DNA of 64,000 nt from Sphingomonas chungangi (GCF_013778325.1 NZ_JACEIB010000004.1:590-64589); one strand, 5' to 3'; positions 1-9,451 are shown, numbered from the stretch's first letter. Notes: generated by a model not told the origin, from the letters alone. Numbers and translations: made by a program.

Positions 1-1
1 G

Positions 2-210
2 CTCAAGCTCAAGCTCTCGCTCCCGCCTGAGCTCCACCAGCAGCTCCTGCAATATGCAACCTTCTATGCGGAGATCTATGGGACTGAGGAGGCTCTCGCG
101 GATCTGGTGCCGGCGATGGTCGCGTCGTTCATCGACACGGCAAGGCGTTTGCGAAGGCACGTGCGCGTCTTGGCCAGCAGCTGGCGAAATCGGAGAGCGG
201 CCATGGCTGA
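2..210 (+). pseudogene. DUF2274-family protein of a conjugative element, 5' end outside window, frameshifted
   Basis: From base 2 this frame reads LKLSLPPELHQQLLQYA and continues through DLVPAMVASFID, the pattern of DUF2274, a small ribbon-helix-helix-like family found next to trb conjugation genes in Alphaproteobacteria. After about base 139 the family's expected ending (KAFAKAR..LGQQLAKSES) continues in another frame and stops at 208-210. One base therefore seems to be missing near 134-140. The following AlpA gene starts at 203 and overlaps this stop, as expected for two coupled genes. The family call is from memory of its pattern. The frameshift could be a sequencing error. Confidence 0.55.
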
Positions 211-463
211 CGTGTCCGCGGCGCCACCCGTGCGAGATCGTCGCCTCGATCGCCTGCTCCGCCTACCGGACGTACTCGACCGGACCGGCCTTTCGACACC
301 GACCATCTACCGCCGTCAGGCGGATGGGACATTCCCGACAAGCGTCAGGATCGGCGCCAACGCCGTGGCTTGGTACGAGTCCGACATCAACGAGTTCGTG
401 GCCTGCCCCTTCCGTCGGTGCGCAAGTGGAGGGCCTCGAGATTGGGCTGGCCGTTTCAGCTAG
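203..463 (+). CDS. AlpA-like helix-turn-helix regulator (86 aa)
   Basis: A small DNA-binding protein of the AlpA/excisionase type. Residues about 15-70 give the winged-helix pattern LLRLPDVLDRTGLSTPTIYRR, followed by FPTSVRIGANAVAWYESDINEFV, where the tryptophan and the ESDINEF helix are typical. Such proteins act as transcription regulators or recombination directionality factors for prophages and integrative elements. The ATG at 203 was chosen because it gives the family's usual length and overlaps the upstream DUF2274 stop. A longer in-frame start at 107 would only re-read DUF2274 sequence. It marks the end of a mobile element whose remainder lies to the left of the window. Confidence 0.75.
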   Translation: MADVSAAPPVRDRRLDRLLRLPDVLDRTGLSTPTIYRRQADGTFPTSVRIGANAVAWYESDINEFVACPFRRCASGGPRDWAGRFS

Positions 464-648
464 CCCGAGTTGCGCCCAATGTTGGACGTTCATGCTTAAA
501 ATGACCTGTCACACTAGCGGACGATCCGCTTCTCCCGTCGAACCTGCTCTCAGACCGGTGCACGGCATTGAGGCCCGTCGCGCGCTTGCATCTGGATCCA
601 GGAAGCCGCGCTTGCACCCAGCATTCCATCGTCGTACCTGAAGCGGTG

Positions 649-664
649 CCTAATCAAAATTAGG
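649..664. promoter_or_regulatory. 16-bp palindromic operator, site 1 of 4
   Basis: CCTAATCAAAATTAGG is a perfect inverted repeat with 6-bp arms and a 4-nt spacer. It ends about 15 bases before the crotonase start. The same palindrome, with other spacers, occurs at 6105-6120, 9452-9467 and 17337-17352. It is most likely a TetR-dimer operator; the TetR genes at 14498 and 16531 are the local candidates. Confidence 0.7.
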
Positions 665-677
665 TAGGCTTTCGGGA

Positions 678-1466
678 TTGGTGGCGAGGGGCGCGGTGGC
701 AGATATCGAGTTCGATATCGATGGCAGGATTGCGAGGCTGCGCCTGAACAGGCCGGAAGGCCTCAACGCGATCACGCCTGAGATGGACATACTGCTCCAC
801 GATGCGTGGACCCGCATCAACGACGATCCCGGAATCTGGGCGGTCATCCTTTCGGCCGCCGGGGAACGCGCCTTCTCGATCGGCGCCGACGTTTCCCAGG
901 GTATCGAGCGGGACGGGCGGATGGCGCTGGGGGGCGGGATCACCGGCATCGGCGGCCCGCATCTGGAATGCAGGAAGCCGATCGTCGCCGCGGTTCAGGG
1001 ATATTGCGTGGGTGGCGGCTTCGAGCTGGCGATGTGCGCCGACCTCATCGTGGCGACGGAGACCGCCCAGTTCGGTCTGCCGGAGACGAAGGTTGGAATC
1101 ATCGGCGAGTGCGGCGTCGTTCATCGCGCTATCCGCCAGCTTCCCCACCGTATCGCGCTTCAGATGATCCTGACCGGCGAGCGGATCTCCGCGCAGCAAG
1201 CGATGCAATACGGCCTCGTGAATGAGGTCGTCCCTCCCGATGAGCTGGATGCGGCTGCCCAGAAATGGGCGGACAAGCTGGTGGCTGCGTCCCCTCTGGC
1301 GGTCCAGGCCGCCAAGGCCGCCGTCACCGCCCGGGCCGGCCATCCGCTCGACGTCGCGCTCGCGACGCGCTTCGAGGAGATCGAGCGTTACGCATCGACC
1401 GAGGACAAGCGGGAAGGGGAGCGCGCCGCTGCCGAGCGACGCAAGCCCGTCTGGTCAGGACGGTAG
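678..1466 (+). CDS. Enoyl-CoA hydratase/isomerase (crotonase) family protein
   Basis: A crotonase-fold protein of about 262 residues that probably acts on a CoA thioester in the degradation pathway encoded nearby. The N-terminal NRPEGLNAI motif, the oxyanion-hole region (FSIGAD), the VQGYCVGGGFELAMCADL helix and LPETKVGIIG are visible. The first catalytic glutamate (LPE) is present. At the position of the second (AMEMVLTG in classical hydratases) this protein has ALQMILTG, so a standard hydration mechanism is doubtful. The start is TTG at 678 or GTG at 681; no ATG fits. It lies just behind the first CCTAAT palindrome and converges on the alcohol dehydrogenase with a 3-bp gap. Confidence 0.85.
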   Translation: MVARGAVADIEFDIDGRIARLRLNRPEGLNAITPEMDILLHDAWTRINDDPGIWAVILSAAGERAFSIGADVSQGIERDGRMALGGGITGIGGPHLECRKPIVAAVQGYCVGGGFELAMCADLIVATETAQFGLPETKVGIIGECGVVHRAIRQLPHRIALQMILTGERISAQQAMQYGLVNEVVPPDELDAAAQKWADKLVAASPLAVQAAKAAVTARAGHPLDVALATRFEEIERYASTEDKREGERAAAERRKPVWSGR

Positions 1467-1469
1467 CGC

Positions 1470-2549
1470 TCAAAGCTCCGGATCGATCACCGCCTTGATG
1501 ACCTCGCCCTTGTGGACCGCGTCGAGCGCCAGATGCGCGTCCTCGATAGCGAAGCGATGGCTGATCAGGCTCGCGAGTGGCACCTTGTCCTGCAGTTGCG
1601 CCGCGAGTTGCATCGCTCCGTGATAATGCTTCGGCTTCGGGAAGCTGGCGCCGACGATCGTGAGGTTCTTGGTCACCAGATCGCGTGGCGATATCGGCTG
1701 CGTGCCGATCGCCCCCCACAGGCCCATCACGACATAGCGGCTGTGGATGCCGGCGAGATCGACGCCCTCGGGAAAGGCCGGGAGGAAGCCTGCCGCTTCG
1801 ACCACCAGCGAAGGCCCAGCCGGGCCGGTCAGCTCGTAAATCTGCCTGCGCCGCTCCTTGAGGCTGTCGCGCAGCGACACCGTGGCGGTGGCGCCGAGCG
1901 ACTTCGCGACCTCCAGCCGGCGATCGACACCGTCGATGACGATCACCTCGCGGGCGCCGGCCTGCGCGGCGAGGACCACGGCGGAGAGGCCGACTGGTCC
2001 CGCACCCTGAACGACGACGGTTTCGCCCATGCGCACCGGTCCACAGCGCTCGAAGCCGCGCAGCACGGTCGGCAGCGCGCACCCGAGCGCGGCCACGGCC
2101 AAAGGATCGGCGCCGTCGGGCAGCTTGAAGAAGGCAAGCCCGCGCGGCAGCCAGGCATAGTCCGCGTAGCTGCCCCAGTTGGGCTTCTCGGCATGCTCGA
2201 AATATTGCGAATTCTCGCACGGCGTCTCTTCGAGCACGGTGCAGGAGTGGCAACGATGGCACGCCGCGATCGGCGACCAGCAGACGAGATCGCCGACCTT
2301 GACCGGAATGCCGGCATAATCGGTGTCCAGGCCCCCGAGCTTCTCGATCCGGCCCACACCCTCATGACCGAGGATGATGGGGAAGGGCATGATGCCCGCT
2401 TCGCCCGTCTTGATATGGACGTCGCTGCCGCACACGCCGCCGAGGACGACCCTCACGAGGGCGCCCCCATATTCGGGGTCTGCGATTTCGACGTTCCAGG
2501 TTTCGAGCTTGTTGGTCTCGACAAGGACAGTGGCGCGGCCGGTAGTCAT
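1470..2549 (-). CDS. Zinc-dependent medium-chain alcohol dehydrogenase
   Basis: A 359-residue cytosolic NAD(P)-dependent alcohol dehydrogenase of the MDR superfamily. Catalytic-zinc ligands are Cys40 (VCGSDVH) and the GHE motif at 61-63. Structural-zinc cysteines are at 97, 100, 103 and 111. The Rossmann motif GAGPVG is at about 182-187. The frame stays open far upstream, but the ATG at 2549 begins MTTGRATVLVE, a normal N-terminus. It lies 23 bp downstream of an SDR gene in the same direction, so two consecutive alcohol/ketone oxidations of a pathway intermediate are likely. The exact substrate cannot be read from the sequence. Confidence 0.9.
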   Translation of the reverse strand: MTTGRATVLVETNKLETWNVEIADPEYGGALVRVVLGGVCGSDVHIKTGEAGIMPFPIILGHEGVGRIEKLGGLDTDYAGIPVKVGDLVCWSPIAACHRCHSCTVLEETPCENSQYFEHAEKPNWGSYADYAWLPRGLAFFKLPDGADPLAVAALGCALPTVLRGFERCGPVRMGETVVVQGAGPVGLSAVVLAAQAGAREVIVIDGVDRRLEVAKSLGATATVSLRDSLKERRRQIYELTGPAGPSLVVEAAGFLPAFPEGVDLAGIHSRYVVMGLWGAIGTQPISPRDLVTKNLTIVGASFPKPKHYHGAMQLAAQLQDKVPLASLISHRFAIEDAHLALDAVHKGEVIKAVIDPEL

Positions 2550-2572
2550 GATCGTTCCTCGCCTGTGAGGCT

Positions 2573-3319
2573 TCAGTGCGCGAGCATGCCGGCATCGACG
2601 AGATGCTCGGCGCCGGTGATATAGGATGCTTCGTCCGACGCGAGAAAGAGCACCAGCGCCGAGACCTCGGCCGGATCGGCGATGCGGCCGAGCGGGATCT
2701 CGCGTAGCGCATCGCCGCCGACCTCGTCGGTCGCCTCGACCATCATCGGCGTCTGGATGAAGCCGGGATGCACGCTGTTCACGCGGATGCCGTGCTTGCC
2801 ATATTCCATCGCGGTCGCCTTGGTCATGCCGCGCACCGCGAACTTGCTGGCGACGTAGGCAAGGCTCGGGAAGCCGTAATTGGCCGCCATGCCCGCGATC
2901 GAGGATATGTTCACGATCGATCCGCCGCCCGTGCGCAGCATGGCCGGGACGACCGCGCGCATGCCGTAGAAGACCGAATGCTGGTTGATCGCGCAGACGA
3001 GATCGTAGCCGGCGTCGTCGAGATCCGCCGTCGTGGCCATGGGGCCGAGGATGCCGGCATTGTTCACGAGGATGTCGACCTTGCCGAAGGCTTTCTCGGC
3101 CTCGGCGACGACGCGCTCCCAGTCCTCGGGCTTGGTCACGTCCTGCGGCACGAAGCGGCAATCGCCGCCGATCTCGTCGGCGAGCGCCTGGCCGCCTTCC
3201 GCATTCCTGTCCGTGATGACGAGCTTTGCGCCTTCACGCGCGAAGATGCGCGCGTGGGATTCGCCCATTCCGCGCGCCGCGCCCGTGATGATCGCGACCT
3301 TGCCATCCAACCGTCGCAT
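2573..3319 (-). CDS. Short-chain dehydrogenase/reductase (SDR)
   Basis: A classical 248-residue SDR. The cofactor motif TGAARGMG is at 12-19, NNAG at 86-89, and the catalytic Ser140-Tyr155-Lys159 set is complete (NISS, YVASK). Asp37 after the second strand (VITDR) suggests preference for NAD(H). The end, TGAEHLVDAGML, is also typical. It heads a two-gene leftward unit with the zinc alcohol dehydrogenase. Probable role: oxidation of a secondary alcohol to a ketone, or the reverse, in the catabolic pathway. Confidence 0.9.
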   Translation of the reverse strand: MRRLDGKVAIITGAARGMGESHARIFAREGAKLVITDRNAEGGQALADEIGGDCRFVPQDVTKPEDWERVVAEAEKAFGKVDILVNNAGILGPMATTADLDDAGYDLVCAINQHSVFYGMRAVVPAMLRTGGGSIVNISSIAGMAANYGFPSLAYVASKFAVRGMTKATAMEYGKHGIRVNSVHPGFIQTPMMVEATDEVGGDALREIPLGRIADPAEVSALVLFLASDEASYITGAEHLVDAGMLAH

Positions 3320-3382
3320 GCAAATTCTCCACAGCCTTTACGCAGATTCACTACAGCGGGGTCGCTGGCCCGCCGACAAAAC

Positions 3383-3414
3383 GGCCGGGGGAACCCCAAG
3401 GGGTCCGCCCGGCC
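3383..3414 (-). terminator. Rho-independent-type terminator after the TonB receptor gene
   Basis: On the minus strand, GGCCGGGCGGACCCC, a TT loop and GGGGTTCCCCCGGCC form a strong hairpin, followed by GTTTTGTC. It sits about 20 bases after the TonB receptor stop and before the SDR gene, so it separates the two transcription units. The U-tract is short. Confidence 0.6.
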
Positions 3415-3432
3415 TCGCAGGGGGCTGCGATC

Positions 3433-5874
3433 CTAGAACTTCACTGACAATTCTCCGGCGACTGTGCGCGGCTCACCCACGATCACCGTGTTGAAGCCGC
3501 CCGAATTGCCCTCGACATAGCCCGATGCGTAATAGAGCTTGTTCGTCAGGTTCTTCACATAGACGCCCGCCGAGAATTTGGTCCCCATGATCTCGTTCCA
3601 GCTCAGGCGAAGCTGGACCGTCGTATAGCCCTTGATCTTGGTGTCCGGCGTGATGCTGAAATTGTTGTTCGAGAAGTAGGAACTGCTCTGCGAGAAGCTG
3701 TCGGCACGCAGATGGACGTCGCCTACCTCCGACGGCACCGGCAGCTTGAAATCGGCGAACAGCGAGCCCGACAGTTTCGGAGAGTCCGGATAGGAGTCGA
3801 ACGGGATGGTGTAGCCCGGAACACCCGTCTGCGCCGACAGGTCGACGAGGCCCTTCGTGTATTTGGCATGGGTATAGGCGCCGGCGAAGCCGACCTGGAG
3901 CCAGTCGGTCGCCTGGATATCGCCATCGACCTCGATACCCTTGATCGTCGCCTCGGGCACGTTGACGGTGAAGGCCGACGGTGCGCCCGCCACAACGGCG
4001 TAGAGCGAGTGCTGCGCGTTGTGGACGATCTGGTCATAGGCTGCGATATTGAAATGTGCCCTGCGGCGACCGACCATGCCGTTGAATTTATAGCCGACCT
4101 CGAAGTCGTGCGTATATTCGTTCTTGAAGAAGTTGACCAGATTGTACGGGACGACAGCGCCGTTGAAGTTACCGGCGCGGAAGCTGCCCCGCTGCGCGAA
4201 GTAGATCTGGTTATGCGAATTAAACTGCCACTGGATATTCACGTTCCAGCTCGGCGCCTGAAGATTCTTTAGCTCGTGAGGAAAATTGGGCGCGAAGACG
4301 TGATCCGGGAACGCCGTCTCTCCGACCTCTTCCCACGTATAGCGACCACCAGCGGTCAAGCTCAGGCCCTGCACATAATCGGAGAAATCGTAGGTCGCCT
4401 GGGCGTAGAGGGCTTTCGAATTGTCGGTTCCGCGGGTGTGATAGAGAACCTGTCCCAAAGGCGTGGCGAGATCGCCGCCGACGATGACGGGAATGCCCTC
4501 GACCTTCTTGGCGTCGTTGTAGAAGCCGCCGATGATATATTTCAGGCGATCGTTCGCGAGCGTTCCCTGGATCTGAGCCTCTTCCGACCAGCTCTTGTTC
4601 CGGAACACCTCGCCGCCCGGCGGGCCCGCGAAGGCGCCGGTCGTGTTGTAGAGATCGAGCGAGGCGAACGGGCTTCCCGAGAGGATGCCGGGCGTCCGCG
4701 AGAAGCTGCTCTGATATCCGAAGATGTTCTTGAACGTCGTGTGATCGTCCAGGTTGATCGTCGTCGTATTCGACAGGAAGTAATTATGCGAACTATGCGG
4801 CAAATCATACGAGTAATAGATGTCGTAGGGATGCGCCTTCTGCCAGGCGTAATAACCCGCAACCGCGCCCGGGAAGGTGCCGGGTCCGGGCGGTCCGTCG
4901 CCGACGCCGGGGAAGAAGCCGTGTCCATACACCGTGTCGAGCGTGGTAGTCAGAGCGAAGCCGTTATTGGACTGCCCCATTTTGTAGTAGGAGTAGAGTT
5001 CGCTTCCCGCCTCGCTGCCGCCGAAGTGGCTGTATTCGAACACGGTGACGTTCTTGATCGAGTCCGTCGGCTTTGCGACGACGGTGATCCGGCCTGACTT
5101 GTTGTCGGTATCGCCGAGCGTGCCGCCGGCAAGCAGGTTGTGGACATAGCCGTTCTGCGCCTGATAGTCGCCGGCCAGCCGGACGACGAGCCGGTCGGAG
5201 ATCAGCGGGATATCGACCGCGCCTTCCACCTGGCGAAGCTTGCGCTCGCCACCGCGAACGGTGAGGTATCCACCGAAATCGTTGCCTGGGAGGGTCGACT
5301 GGTAGAGGACGGCGCCACCAGTGGCGTTGCGGCCGAAAAGCGTGCCCTGCGGACCCTTCAGCGCCTGGATCGACGAGAAATCGTAGAAAGCCGTCGCGGA
5401 GTTGCCGCCCGAGAAGGGCACTTCGTTCAGATAGGTCAGAACCGCCGGGCTCGCGCCGGAGAAAGCGTCGAGGGTCTGGCCGCGCAGCGTGAAGCTCACC
5501 TGGTTCTGGTTCTGGCCGCTCTTCACGACGAGGCCTGGAACGAGAGACTGGAGATCCTGCTCATGGGTGACGACGCGGGTCTTCAGCGCCTCGCTGTTGA
5601 ACGCCGAGATCGAGAGCGGCACCTTGGAGAGCGATTCCTCACGGCGCTGCGCGGTGACGATGATGTCGCCGCCGGCATCGGCTGCCGGCGCGGGTGAAGC
5701 GGCAGCCGCCGGTGGCGTCGCGGATGCCGCATCGGGGGCGGACTGGGCCAGCGACGGACCCGCCAGCAGGGTTGCGACGAGCGATGTCGCGGCGGCGGAC
5801 ATTGCAAGCTTGGCACGCTGATCGCGCAGGCCGGACGCACTTCGAACAGTCTGCATTGCGGTTTCGCTCCTCAT
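3433..5874 (-). CDS. TonB-dependent outer-membrane receptor
   Basis: An 813-residue outer-membrane beta-barrel receptor, probably for uptake of the compound degraded by this cluster rather than for iron. A signal peptide covers about residues 18-43 (positive stretch, then a hydrophobic run ending SLAQS). A TonB-box-like segment, IIVTAQRREESL, is at 71-82. The plug domain follows, with LRGQ and GPQGTLFGRNATGG. The protein ends in a barrel strand with terminal phenylalanine (GELSVKF). The ATG at 5874 was chosen for its GGGAGAG ribosome-binding site and because the signal peptide starts there. Its long leader contains a copy of the CCTAAT palindrome at 6105 and a TAAGTCAGCTG element at 6141. Confidence 0.93.
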   Translation of the reverse strand: MRSETAMQTVRSASGLRDQRAKLAMSAAATSLVATLLAGPSLAQSAPDAASATPPAAAASPAPAADAGGDIIVTAQRREESLSKVPLSISAFNSEALKTRVVTHEQDLQSLVPGLVVKSGQNQNQVSFTLRGQTLDAFSGASPAVLTYLNEVPFSGGNSATAFYDFSSIQALKGPQGTLFGRNATGGAVLYQSTLPGNDFGGYLTVRGGERKLRQVEGAVDIPLISDRLVVRLAGDYQAQNGYVHNLLAGGTLGDTDNKSGRITVVAKPTDSIKNVTVFEYSHFGGSEAGSELYSYYKMGQSNNGFALTTTLDTVYGHGFFPGVGDGPPGPGTFPGAVAGYYAWQKAHPYDIYYSYDLPHSSHNYFLSNTTTINLDDHTTFKNIFGYQSSFSRTPGILSGSPFASLDLYNTTGAFAGPPGGEVFRNKSWSEEAQIQGTLANDRLKYIIGGFYNDAKKVEGIPVIVGGDLATPLGQVLYHTRGTDNSKALYAQATYDFSDYVQGLSLTAGGRYTWEEVGETAFPDHVFAPNFPHELKNLQAPSWNVNIQWQFNSHNQIYFAQRGSFRAGNFNGAVVPYNLVNFFKNEYTHDFEVGYKFNGMVGRRRAHFNIAAYDQIVHNAQHSLYAVVAGAPSAFTVNVPEATIKGIEVDGDIQATDWLQVGFAGAYTHAKYTKGLVDLSAQTGVPGYTIPFDSYPDSPKLSGSLFADFKLPVPSEVGDVHLRADSFSQSSSYFSNNNFSITPDTKIKGYTTVQLRLSWNEIMGTKFSAGVYVKNLTNKLYYASGYVEGNSGGFNTVIVGEPRTVAGELSVKF

Positions 5875-6377
5875 CAGGCTCTCCCTTGAAGATTTCTTCT
5901 TGTCGGTCAGGTCGCGGTCGTCGCCTTGACTCGCTTGTCTGTCGGTAAATCGGTGCCGTGGACGAGAGTGCGTTCGGGCCACAAGCGTGCCGCCACCTCG
6001 TCGCCATTTTCGGTCGGTTCCGTGCATCGAATCTCCCCAAAAATCTGCCGCCTCTTCGTGCGGTGTCTTGGCCCGGCGATCGCCGATTGTCGTTGTTCCT
6101 TGTACCTAACCACAATTAGGTAAGTCGCGCAAGCGTCATTTAAGTCAGCTGTAATTCTCCGCGGAGAGGCAGGCGGTTTAATCACGCCGTGGCGCGGCGT
6201 AGTCCGTTGCGGAGGCAGATAAATATAACAAAATACTGGATTATTTGAGTGATGGCAGAGATTGGCTGTTGGCGTGATGGGCCAATCGCCTCGTCTCCGT
6301 TGGGCAGGCCACAGCTTTTTCGTTTCAGTTTTCAGATGAAATGCAGATTAGAATACTGTCATGCCCTTGGGCGCTTT
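5875..6377. other. Intergenic region upstream of the TonB receptor gene
   Basis: About 500 bp without a convincing gene. It holds the receptor promoter and leader, the operator copy at 6105-6120, and TAAGTCAGCTG at 6141-6151, which matches one arm of the paired operators at 16345-16385. The part nearest ribB (6180-6370) is AT-richer and shows nothing recognisable. Short open frames here have no family pattern. Confidence 0.6.
6105..6120. promoter_or_regulatory. 16-bp palindromic operator, site 2 of 4
   Basis: CCTAACCACAATTAGG keeps five of six arm pairs of the CCTAAT-N4-ATTAGG palindrome. Its reading differs by only one base from the reverse complement of the 9452 site. It lies about 230 bp upstream of the TonB receptor start. 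Confidence 0.6.
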
Positions 6378-7544
6378 CTAATCTCGCATGGGAACCCGTT
6401 CGACGACCGTCAGGCCGAAGCCTTCCAGCGCCGCGAGTTTTGCGGTGCTGGACGTAAGCAGGACCATATTCCGCACGCCGAGATCGAGCAGGATCTGTGC
6501 GCCGATGCCGTAATCGCGCGTGGCATTGGTGTCGTGATAGGTCTTCCGCCCGCCGGCGATGCGTTTCGAGATCGAGTCCGGGCTCGGGTCGCGCACGAAG
6601 ACGGCGACCGCCTGGCCGGGATGGGCGGCGATCGCGGCGAGCGCGCGCGGCACATAATCGCGATGCGCGGTCGACCAACCCAGCAGGTCCGCGGTAAGGT
6701 CGACCTGGTGAACGCGGACGAGCGTGTCCTTGGACGGATCGATCTCGCCCTTCACCAGCGCGACATGCTCGCCGCCGTCCACTTCGTTGCGGTAGATATG
6801 GACGGTGAGATCGCCGCCATAGAAGCTGCTGAACGGCGCGCTCTCGACGCGGGACACGAGCTTCTCCGAACGCCTGCGATAGGCGATCAGATCGGCGATC
6901 GTGCCGACCTTCAGGCCATGCTCGGCGGCGAACTGGAGGAGTTCGGGAAGGCGCGCCATCGTCCCGTCGTCGTTCATGACCTCGCAGATCACGCCGGCCG
7001 GCGTCAGCCCGGCGATCCGGGCGATGTCGACGGCGGCCTCGGTGTGCCCCGCACGGACGAGGACGCCGCCGTCCCTGGCGACGAGCGGGAAGACGTGGCC
7101 CGGGGACACAATGTCGAACGCGCCCTTGCTCGGGTCGACCGCGACGGCCACGGTGTGGGCGCGATCCTGCGCGGAAATGCCGGTGGTGACGCCTTCGCGC
7201 GCCTCGATCGAGATCGTGAAGGCCGTGCCGTGCCCGGACTGATTATTCACGGTCATCGGCGGCAGCTTCAGATGCTCCGCGCGCGATTGCGTGATGGCGA
7301 GGCAGATCAGCCCCCGGGCGTGCTTCGCCATGAAGTTGATCGCCAGCGGCGTCGCGAACTGGGCCGGGATGATGACGTCGCCCTCATTCTCGCGATCGTC
7401 GGCGTCGACGAGGATGTAGGGTTTTCCGTTGATCGCATCCTCGATGATCTCCTCGATCGTCGACAGGGATGCGGGGATCGCAGGCCCGGCGCCTGGCGCC
7501 TGTTCCATGATAGTATCCTTCTCGATGATGGCGTCATCCAGCAT
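6378..7544 (-). CDS. ribB: 3,4-dihydroxy-2-butanone-4-phosphate synthase with degenerate GTP cyclohydrolase II domain
   Basis: A riboflavin-biosynthesis enzyme of 388 residues that converts ribulose 5-phosphate to the four-carbon precursor of the flavin ring. The RibB domain has [12 protein letters not shown] at 47-58, HARGLIC and [10 protein letters not shown]. The C-terminal half follows the GTP cyclohydrolase II fold ([14 protein letters not shown]). It lacks the zinc-binding cysteines (normally SLRCDCG) of an active RibA, a state often seen in alphaproteobacterial RibB. The start at 7544 has GAGGAG upstream; ATG 7508 is an alternative with AGGA. It overlaps the ligase gene by 11 bp, so it is co-transcribed with catabolic genes, presumably to supply FMN for the monooxygenases nearby. 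Confidence 0.88.
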   Translation of the reverse strand: MLDDAIIEKDTIMEQAPGAGPAIPASLSTIEEIIEDAINGKPYILVDADDRENEGDVIIPAQFATPLAINFMAKHARGLICLAITQSRAEHLKLPPMTVNNQSGHGTAFTISIEAREGVTTGISAQDRAHTVAVAVDPSKGAFDIVSPGHVFPLVARDGGVLVRAGHTEAAVDIARIAGLTPAGVICEVMNDDGTMARLPELLQFAAEHGLKVGTIADLIAYRRRSEKLVSRVESAPFSSFYGGDLTVHIYRNEVDGGEHVALVKGEIDPSKDTLVRVHQVDLTADLLGWSTAHRDYVPRALAAIAAHPGQAVAVFVRDPSPDSISKRIAGGRKTYHDTNATRDYGIGAQILLDLGVRNMVLLTSSTAKLAALEGFGLTVVERVPMRD

Positions 7545-9228
7545 GGGCGATCTCCTCGATGAGTTTCGCGGCCATCTGTTGCAGCACGTTCTTCTGCACC
7601 TTGCCGGTGCCGGTCTTGGGCAGGTCCGCGTCCTCGACGAACCAGACATCGCGCGGCAATTTGTACCTGGCGACGCGCTCGCCGAGATAGTCGATCACCG
7701 CTTGCGCTTCGATCTGCTCGCCCGGGGTGAGCACGATCCACGCGCAGCCGCATTCGCCCCAGCGGTCGTCGGGCATGCCGATCAGGAAGGCCTGCGAGAT
7801 GGCGGGATGGGTGGTCAGGACCTGCTCGAGCTCCTTGGGTGAGACGAGCTCGCCGCGGCTCTTGTAAAGCTCCTTGGAACGGCCGGTGAGGAAGAGGTTG
7901 CCGTCGTCGCGGAACTGGCCGAGATCGCCCATCCGGATCCAGCCGCCGGGCAGCATGATCTTGGCAGTTTCCTCCGGGCGGCGGAAATAGCCGAGGCTGT
8001 TCATCGGGCCTCGCGTGCAGATCTCGCCCGCGCTGCCCCAGGGCACATCCTCGCCGGTTTCGGGGTCGATCATCTTGAACTGGGCGATGCGTCCGTCCTC
8101 CTGCGCGATGCCGGCGACGCCCGCCTCGACGACGCGACCCTGCGTCGACGAGACGATCTCGATCGGATCGCCGGGCAGGGTGCAGATGATCGTAGCGGTG
8201 GTCTCGGTCTGGCCGTAGCTCGTGAAGATCTCGTCGCAGCCCAGCGTTTCCTGGATATCGCGCCAGACCCAGCTGGGCGTCGGCGCCGCGGCGCTGTGGA
8301 TCGCGGTCAGGCTGGAAAGATCGTAATGTTGGATCTTGGCCTGTTCCATGAGCGCAATCGTCATCGTCGGCACGCCCATCAGGAAGGTGGCGCGGTGACG
8401 CTCGACCGCGCGCAGGATCGCATCCGGCTCGAACTTGAGGAGCGGCACGATCGCACCGCCGACGATGAGTCCGGAGAGCAGCCCGACGACCAGCCCGAAG
8501 GAATGGTAAAGCGGCAGCGAGAAGACCGCCCGGCGCCCCTGCTCGAACGCCTGGTGATAGGCCCCGGCATAGGCCGCGCGCAGGAGATTGTCGTGGGTCT
8601 GCACGACCCCCTTGGGCGATCCGGTCGTCCCCGAGGTGAACATGATCACGGCGGGGCTGTGCGGATCGATCGGGTCGGCGGGTGGCGGGTCTGTCTCGAT
8701 CCCGGCCTGTCGCCGCAGCAGCGCATCCGGCTCGCTCTCGTCGAACACGATCGCCGCGCGAAGCGTCGGCAGGCTCTCGTTCCGGCCTTCGCGCCATCCC
8801 GGCACGAGATGATCGAGATCGGCCGCATATTGGCGTGAGCCGAAACTCTTCATGATCACGAGCAAGGCGCAATCCGCCTCCCGGATCGCATATTCGAGCT
8901 CGGCGGGGCGATAGAGCGTGTTCATCGGCACGGCGACCGCGCCGACCCGCCAGATCGCGAAAAGCAAGGGCACGGATATCGGGTGGTTGGCCATGACCAT
9001 GCCGACCCGCTCGCCCGGCGCGATGCCATGGCCTCGCAGTGCTTGAGCGATCTGCCGCGATTGTGCTGCGACATCGGCATAAGTGAGCGTGACGGCATCC
9101 GTCAGCACCATCGGCTCGCCCGCGAAATCATGTGCCGCGCGATCGAGATAGGCGTCGAGCGATTGTTCCACCCAGACAGGGTGACGTAGCGCGATCGCTC
9201 GGCGCTTCGCTTCTGTACCCGGCCGCAT
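7534..9228 (-). CDS. AMP-dependent acyl-CoA synthetase/ligase
   Basis: A 564-residue ANL-superfamily ligase that activates a carboxylic acid to its CoA thioester through an acyl-adenylate. Visible are the P-loop TSGTTGSPKGV (about 198-208), SYGQTETT, the GDLGQFRDDGN hinge region and the catalytic lysine motif PKTGTGKVQK near the C-terminus. The ATG at 9228 was chosen because GGAGAGG lies seven bases before it; the frame extends to 9300 without a good ribosome-binding site. It forms an operon with ribB. The opposite-strand monooxygenase at 9495 shares the intergenic region carrying a CCTAAT palindrome. It probably commits the oxygenated acid to CoA-dependent degradation, with the crotonase proteins downstream. 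Confidence 0.9.
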   Translation of the reverse strand: MRPGTEAKRRAIALRHPVWVEQSLDAYLDRAAHDFAGEPMVLTDAVTLTYADVAAQSRQIAQALRGHGIAPGERVGMVMANHPISVPLLFAIWRVGAVAVPMNTLYRPAELEYAIREADCALLVIMKSFGSRQYAADLDHLVPGWREGRNESLPTLRAAIVFDESEPDALLRRQAGIETDPPPADPIDPHSPAVIMFTSGTTGSPKGVVQTHDNLLRAAYAGAYHQAFEQGRRAVFSLPLYHSFGLVVGLLSGLIVGGAIVPLLKFEPDAILRAVERHRATFLMGVPTMTIALMEQAKIQHYDLSSLTAIHSAAAPTPSWVWRDIQETLGCDEIFTSYGQTETTATIICTLPGDPIEIVSSTQGRVVEAGVAGIAQEDGRIAQFKMIDPETGEDVPWGSAGEICTRGPMNSLGYFRRPEETAKIMLPGGWIRMGDLGQFRDDGNLFLTGRSKELYKSRGELVSPKELEQVLTTHPAISQAFLIGMPDDRWGECGCAWIVLTPGEQIEAQAVIDYLGERVARYKLPRDVWFVEDADLPKTGTGKVQKNVLQQMAAKLIEEIAHAG

Positions 9229-9451
9229 TCCATTCCTCTCCAGAGTCAATCCAGCATAATCGTCGTTAGAGGGAGGGCTGATTGCCATCTCCGTCCACAT
9301 TGATTTTCAGCGCCTTCGTCCGGCCTTCCGAATCCGGCCTCGAACATTACGAAACATCTTAAAATCACGGCATTGTGCGCCATCCGCCGCCGTGGCGGCC
9401 CGGTGCTCTCGGTATTCGATCTAACAAGCAATTCGCCCCTTGCCAAGATAG

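Noticed and set aside
2550-3161. N-terminal extension of the alcohol dehydrogenase frame
   Set aside because: The extension overlaps the SDR gene in another frame; the dehydrogenase family starts at the ATG of 2549.
6249-7562. A 437-residue open frame on the plus strand opposite ribB
   Set aside because: It is antisense to a gene with clear RibB motifs, is rich in Arg, Asp, Gly and Ala as expected for the complement of a GC-rich gene, and shows no family pattern.
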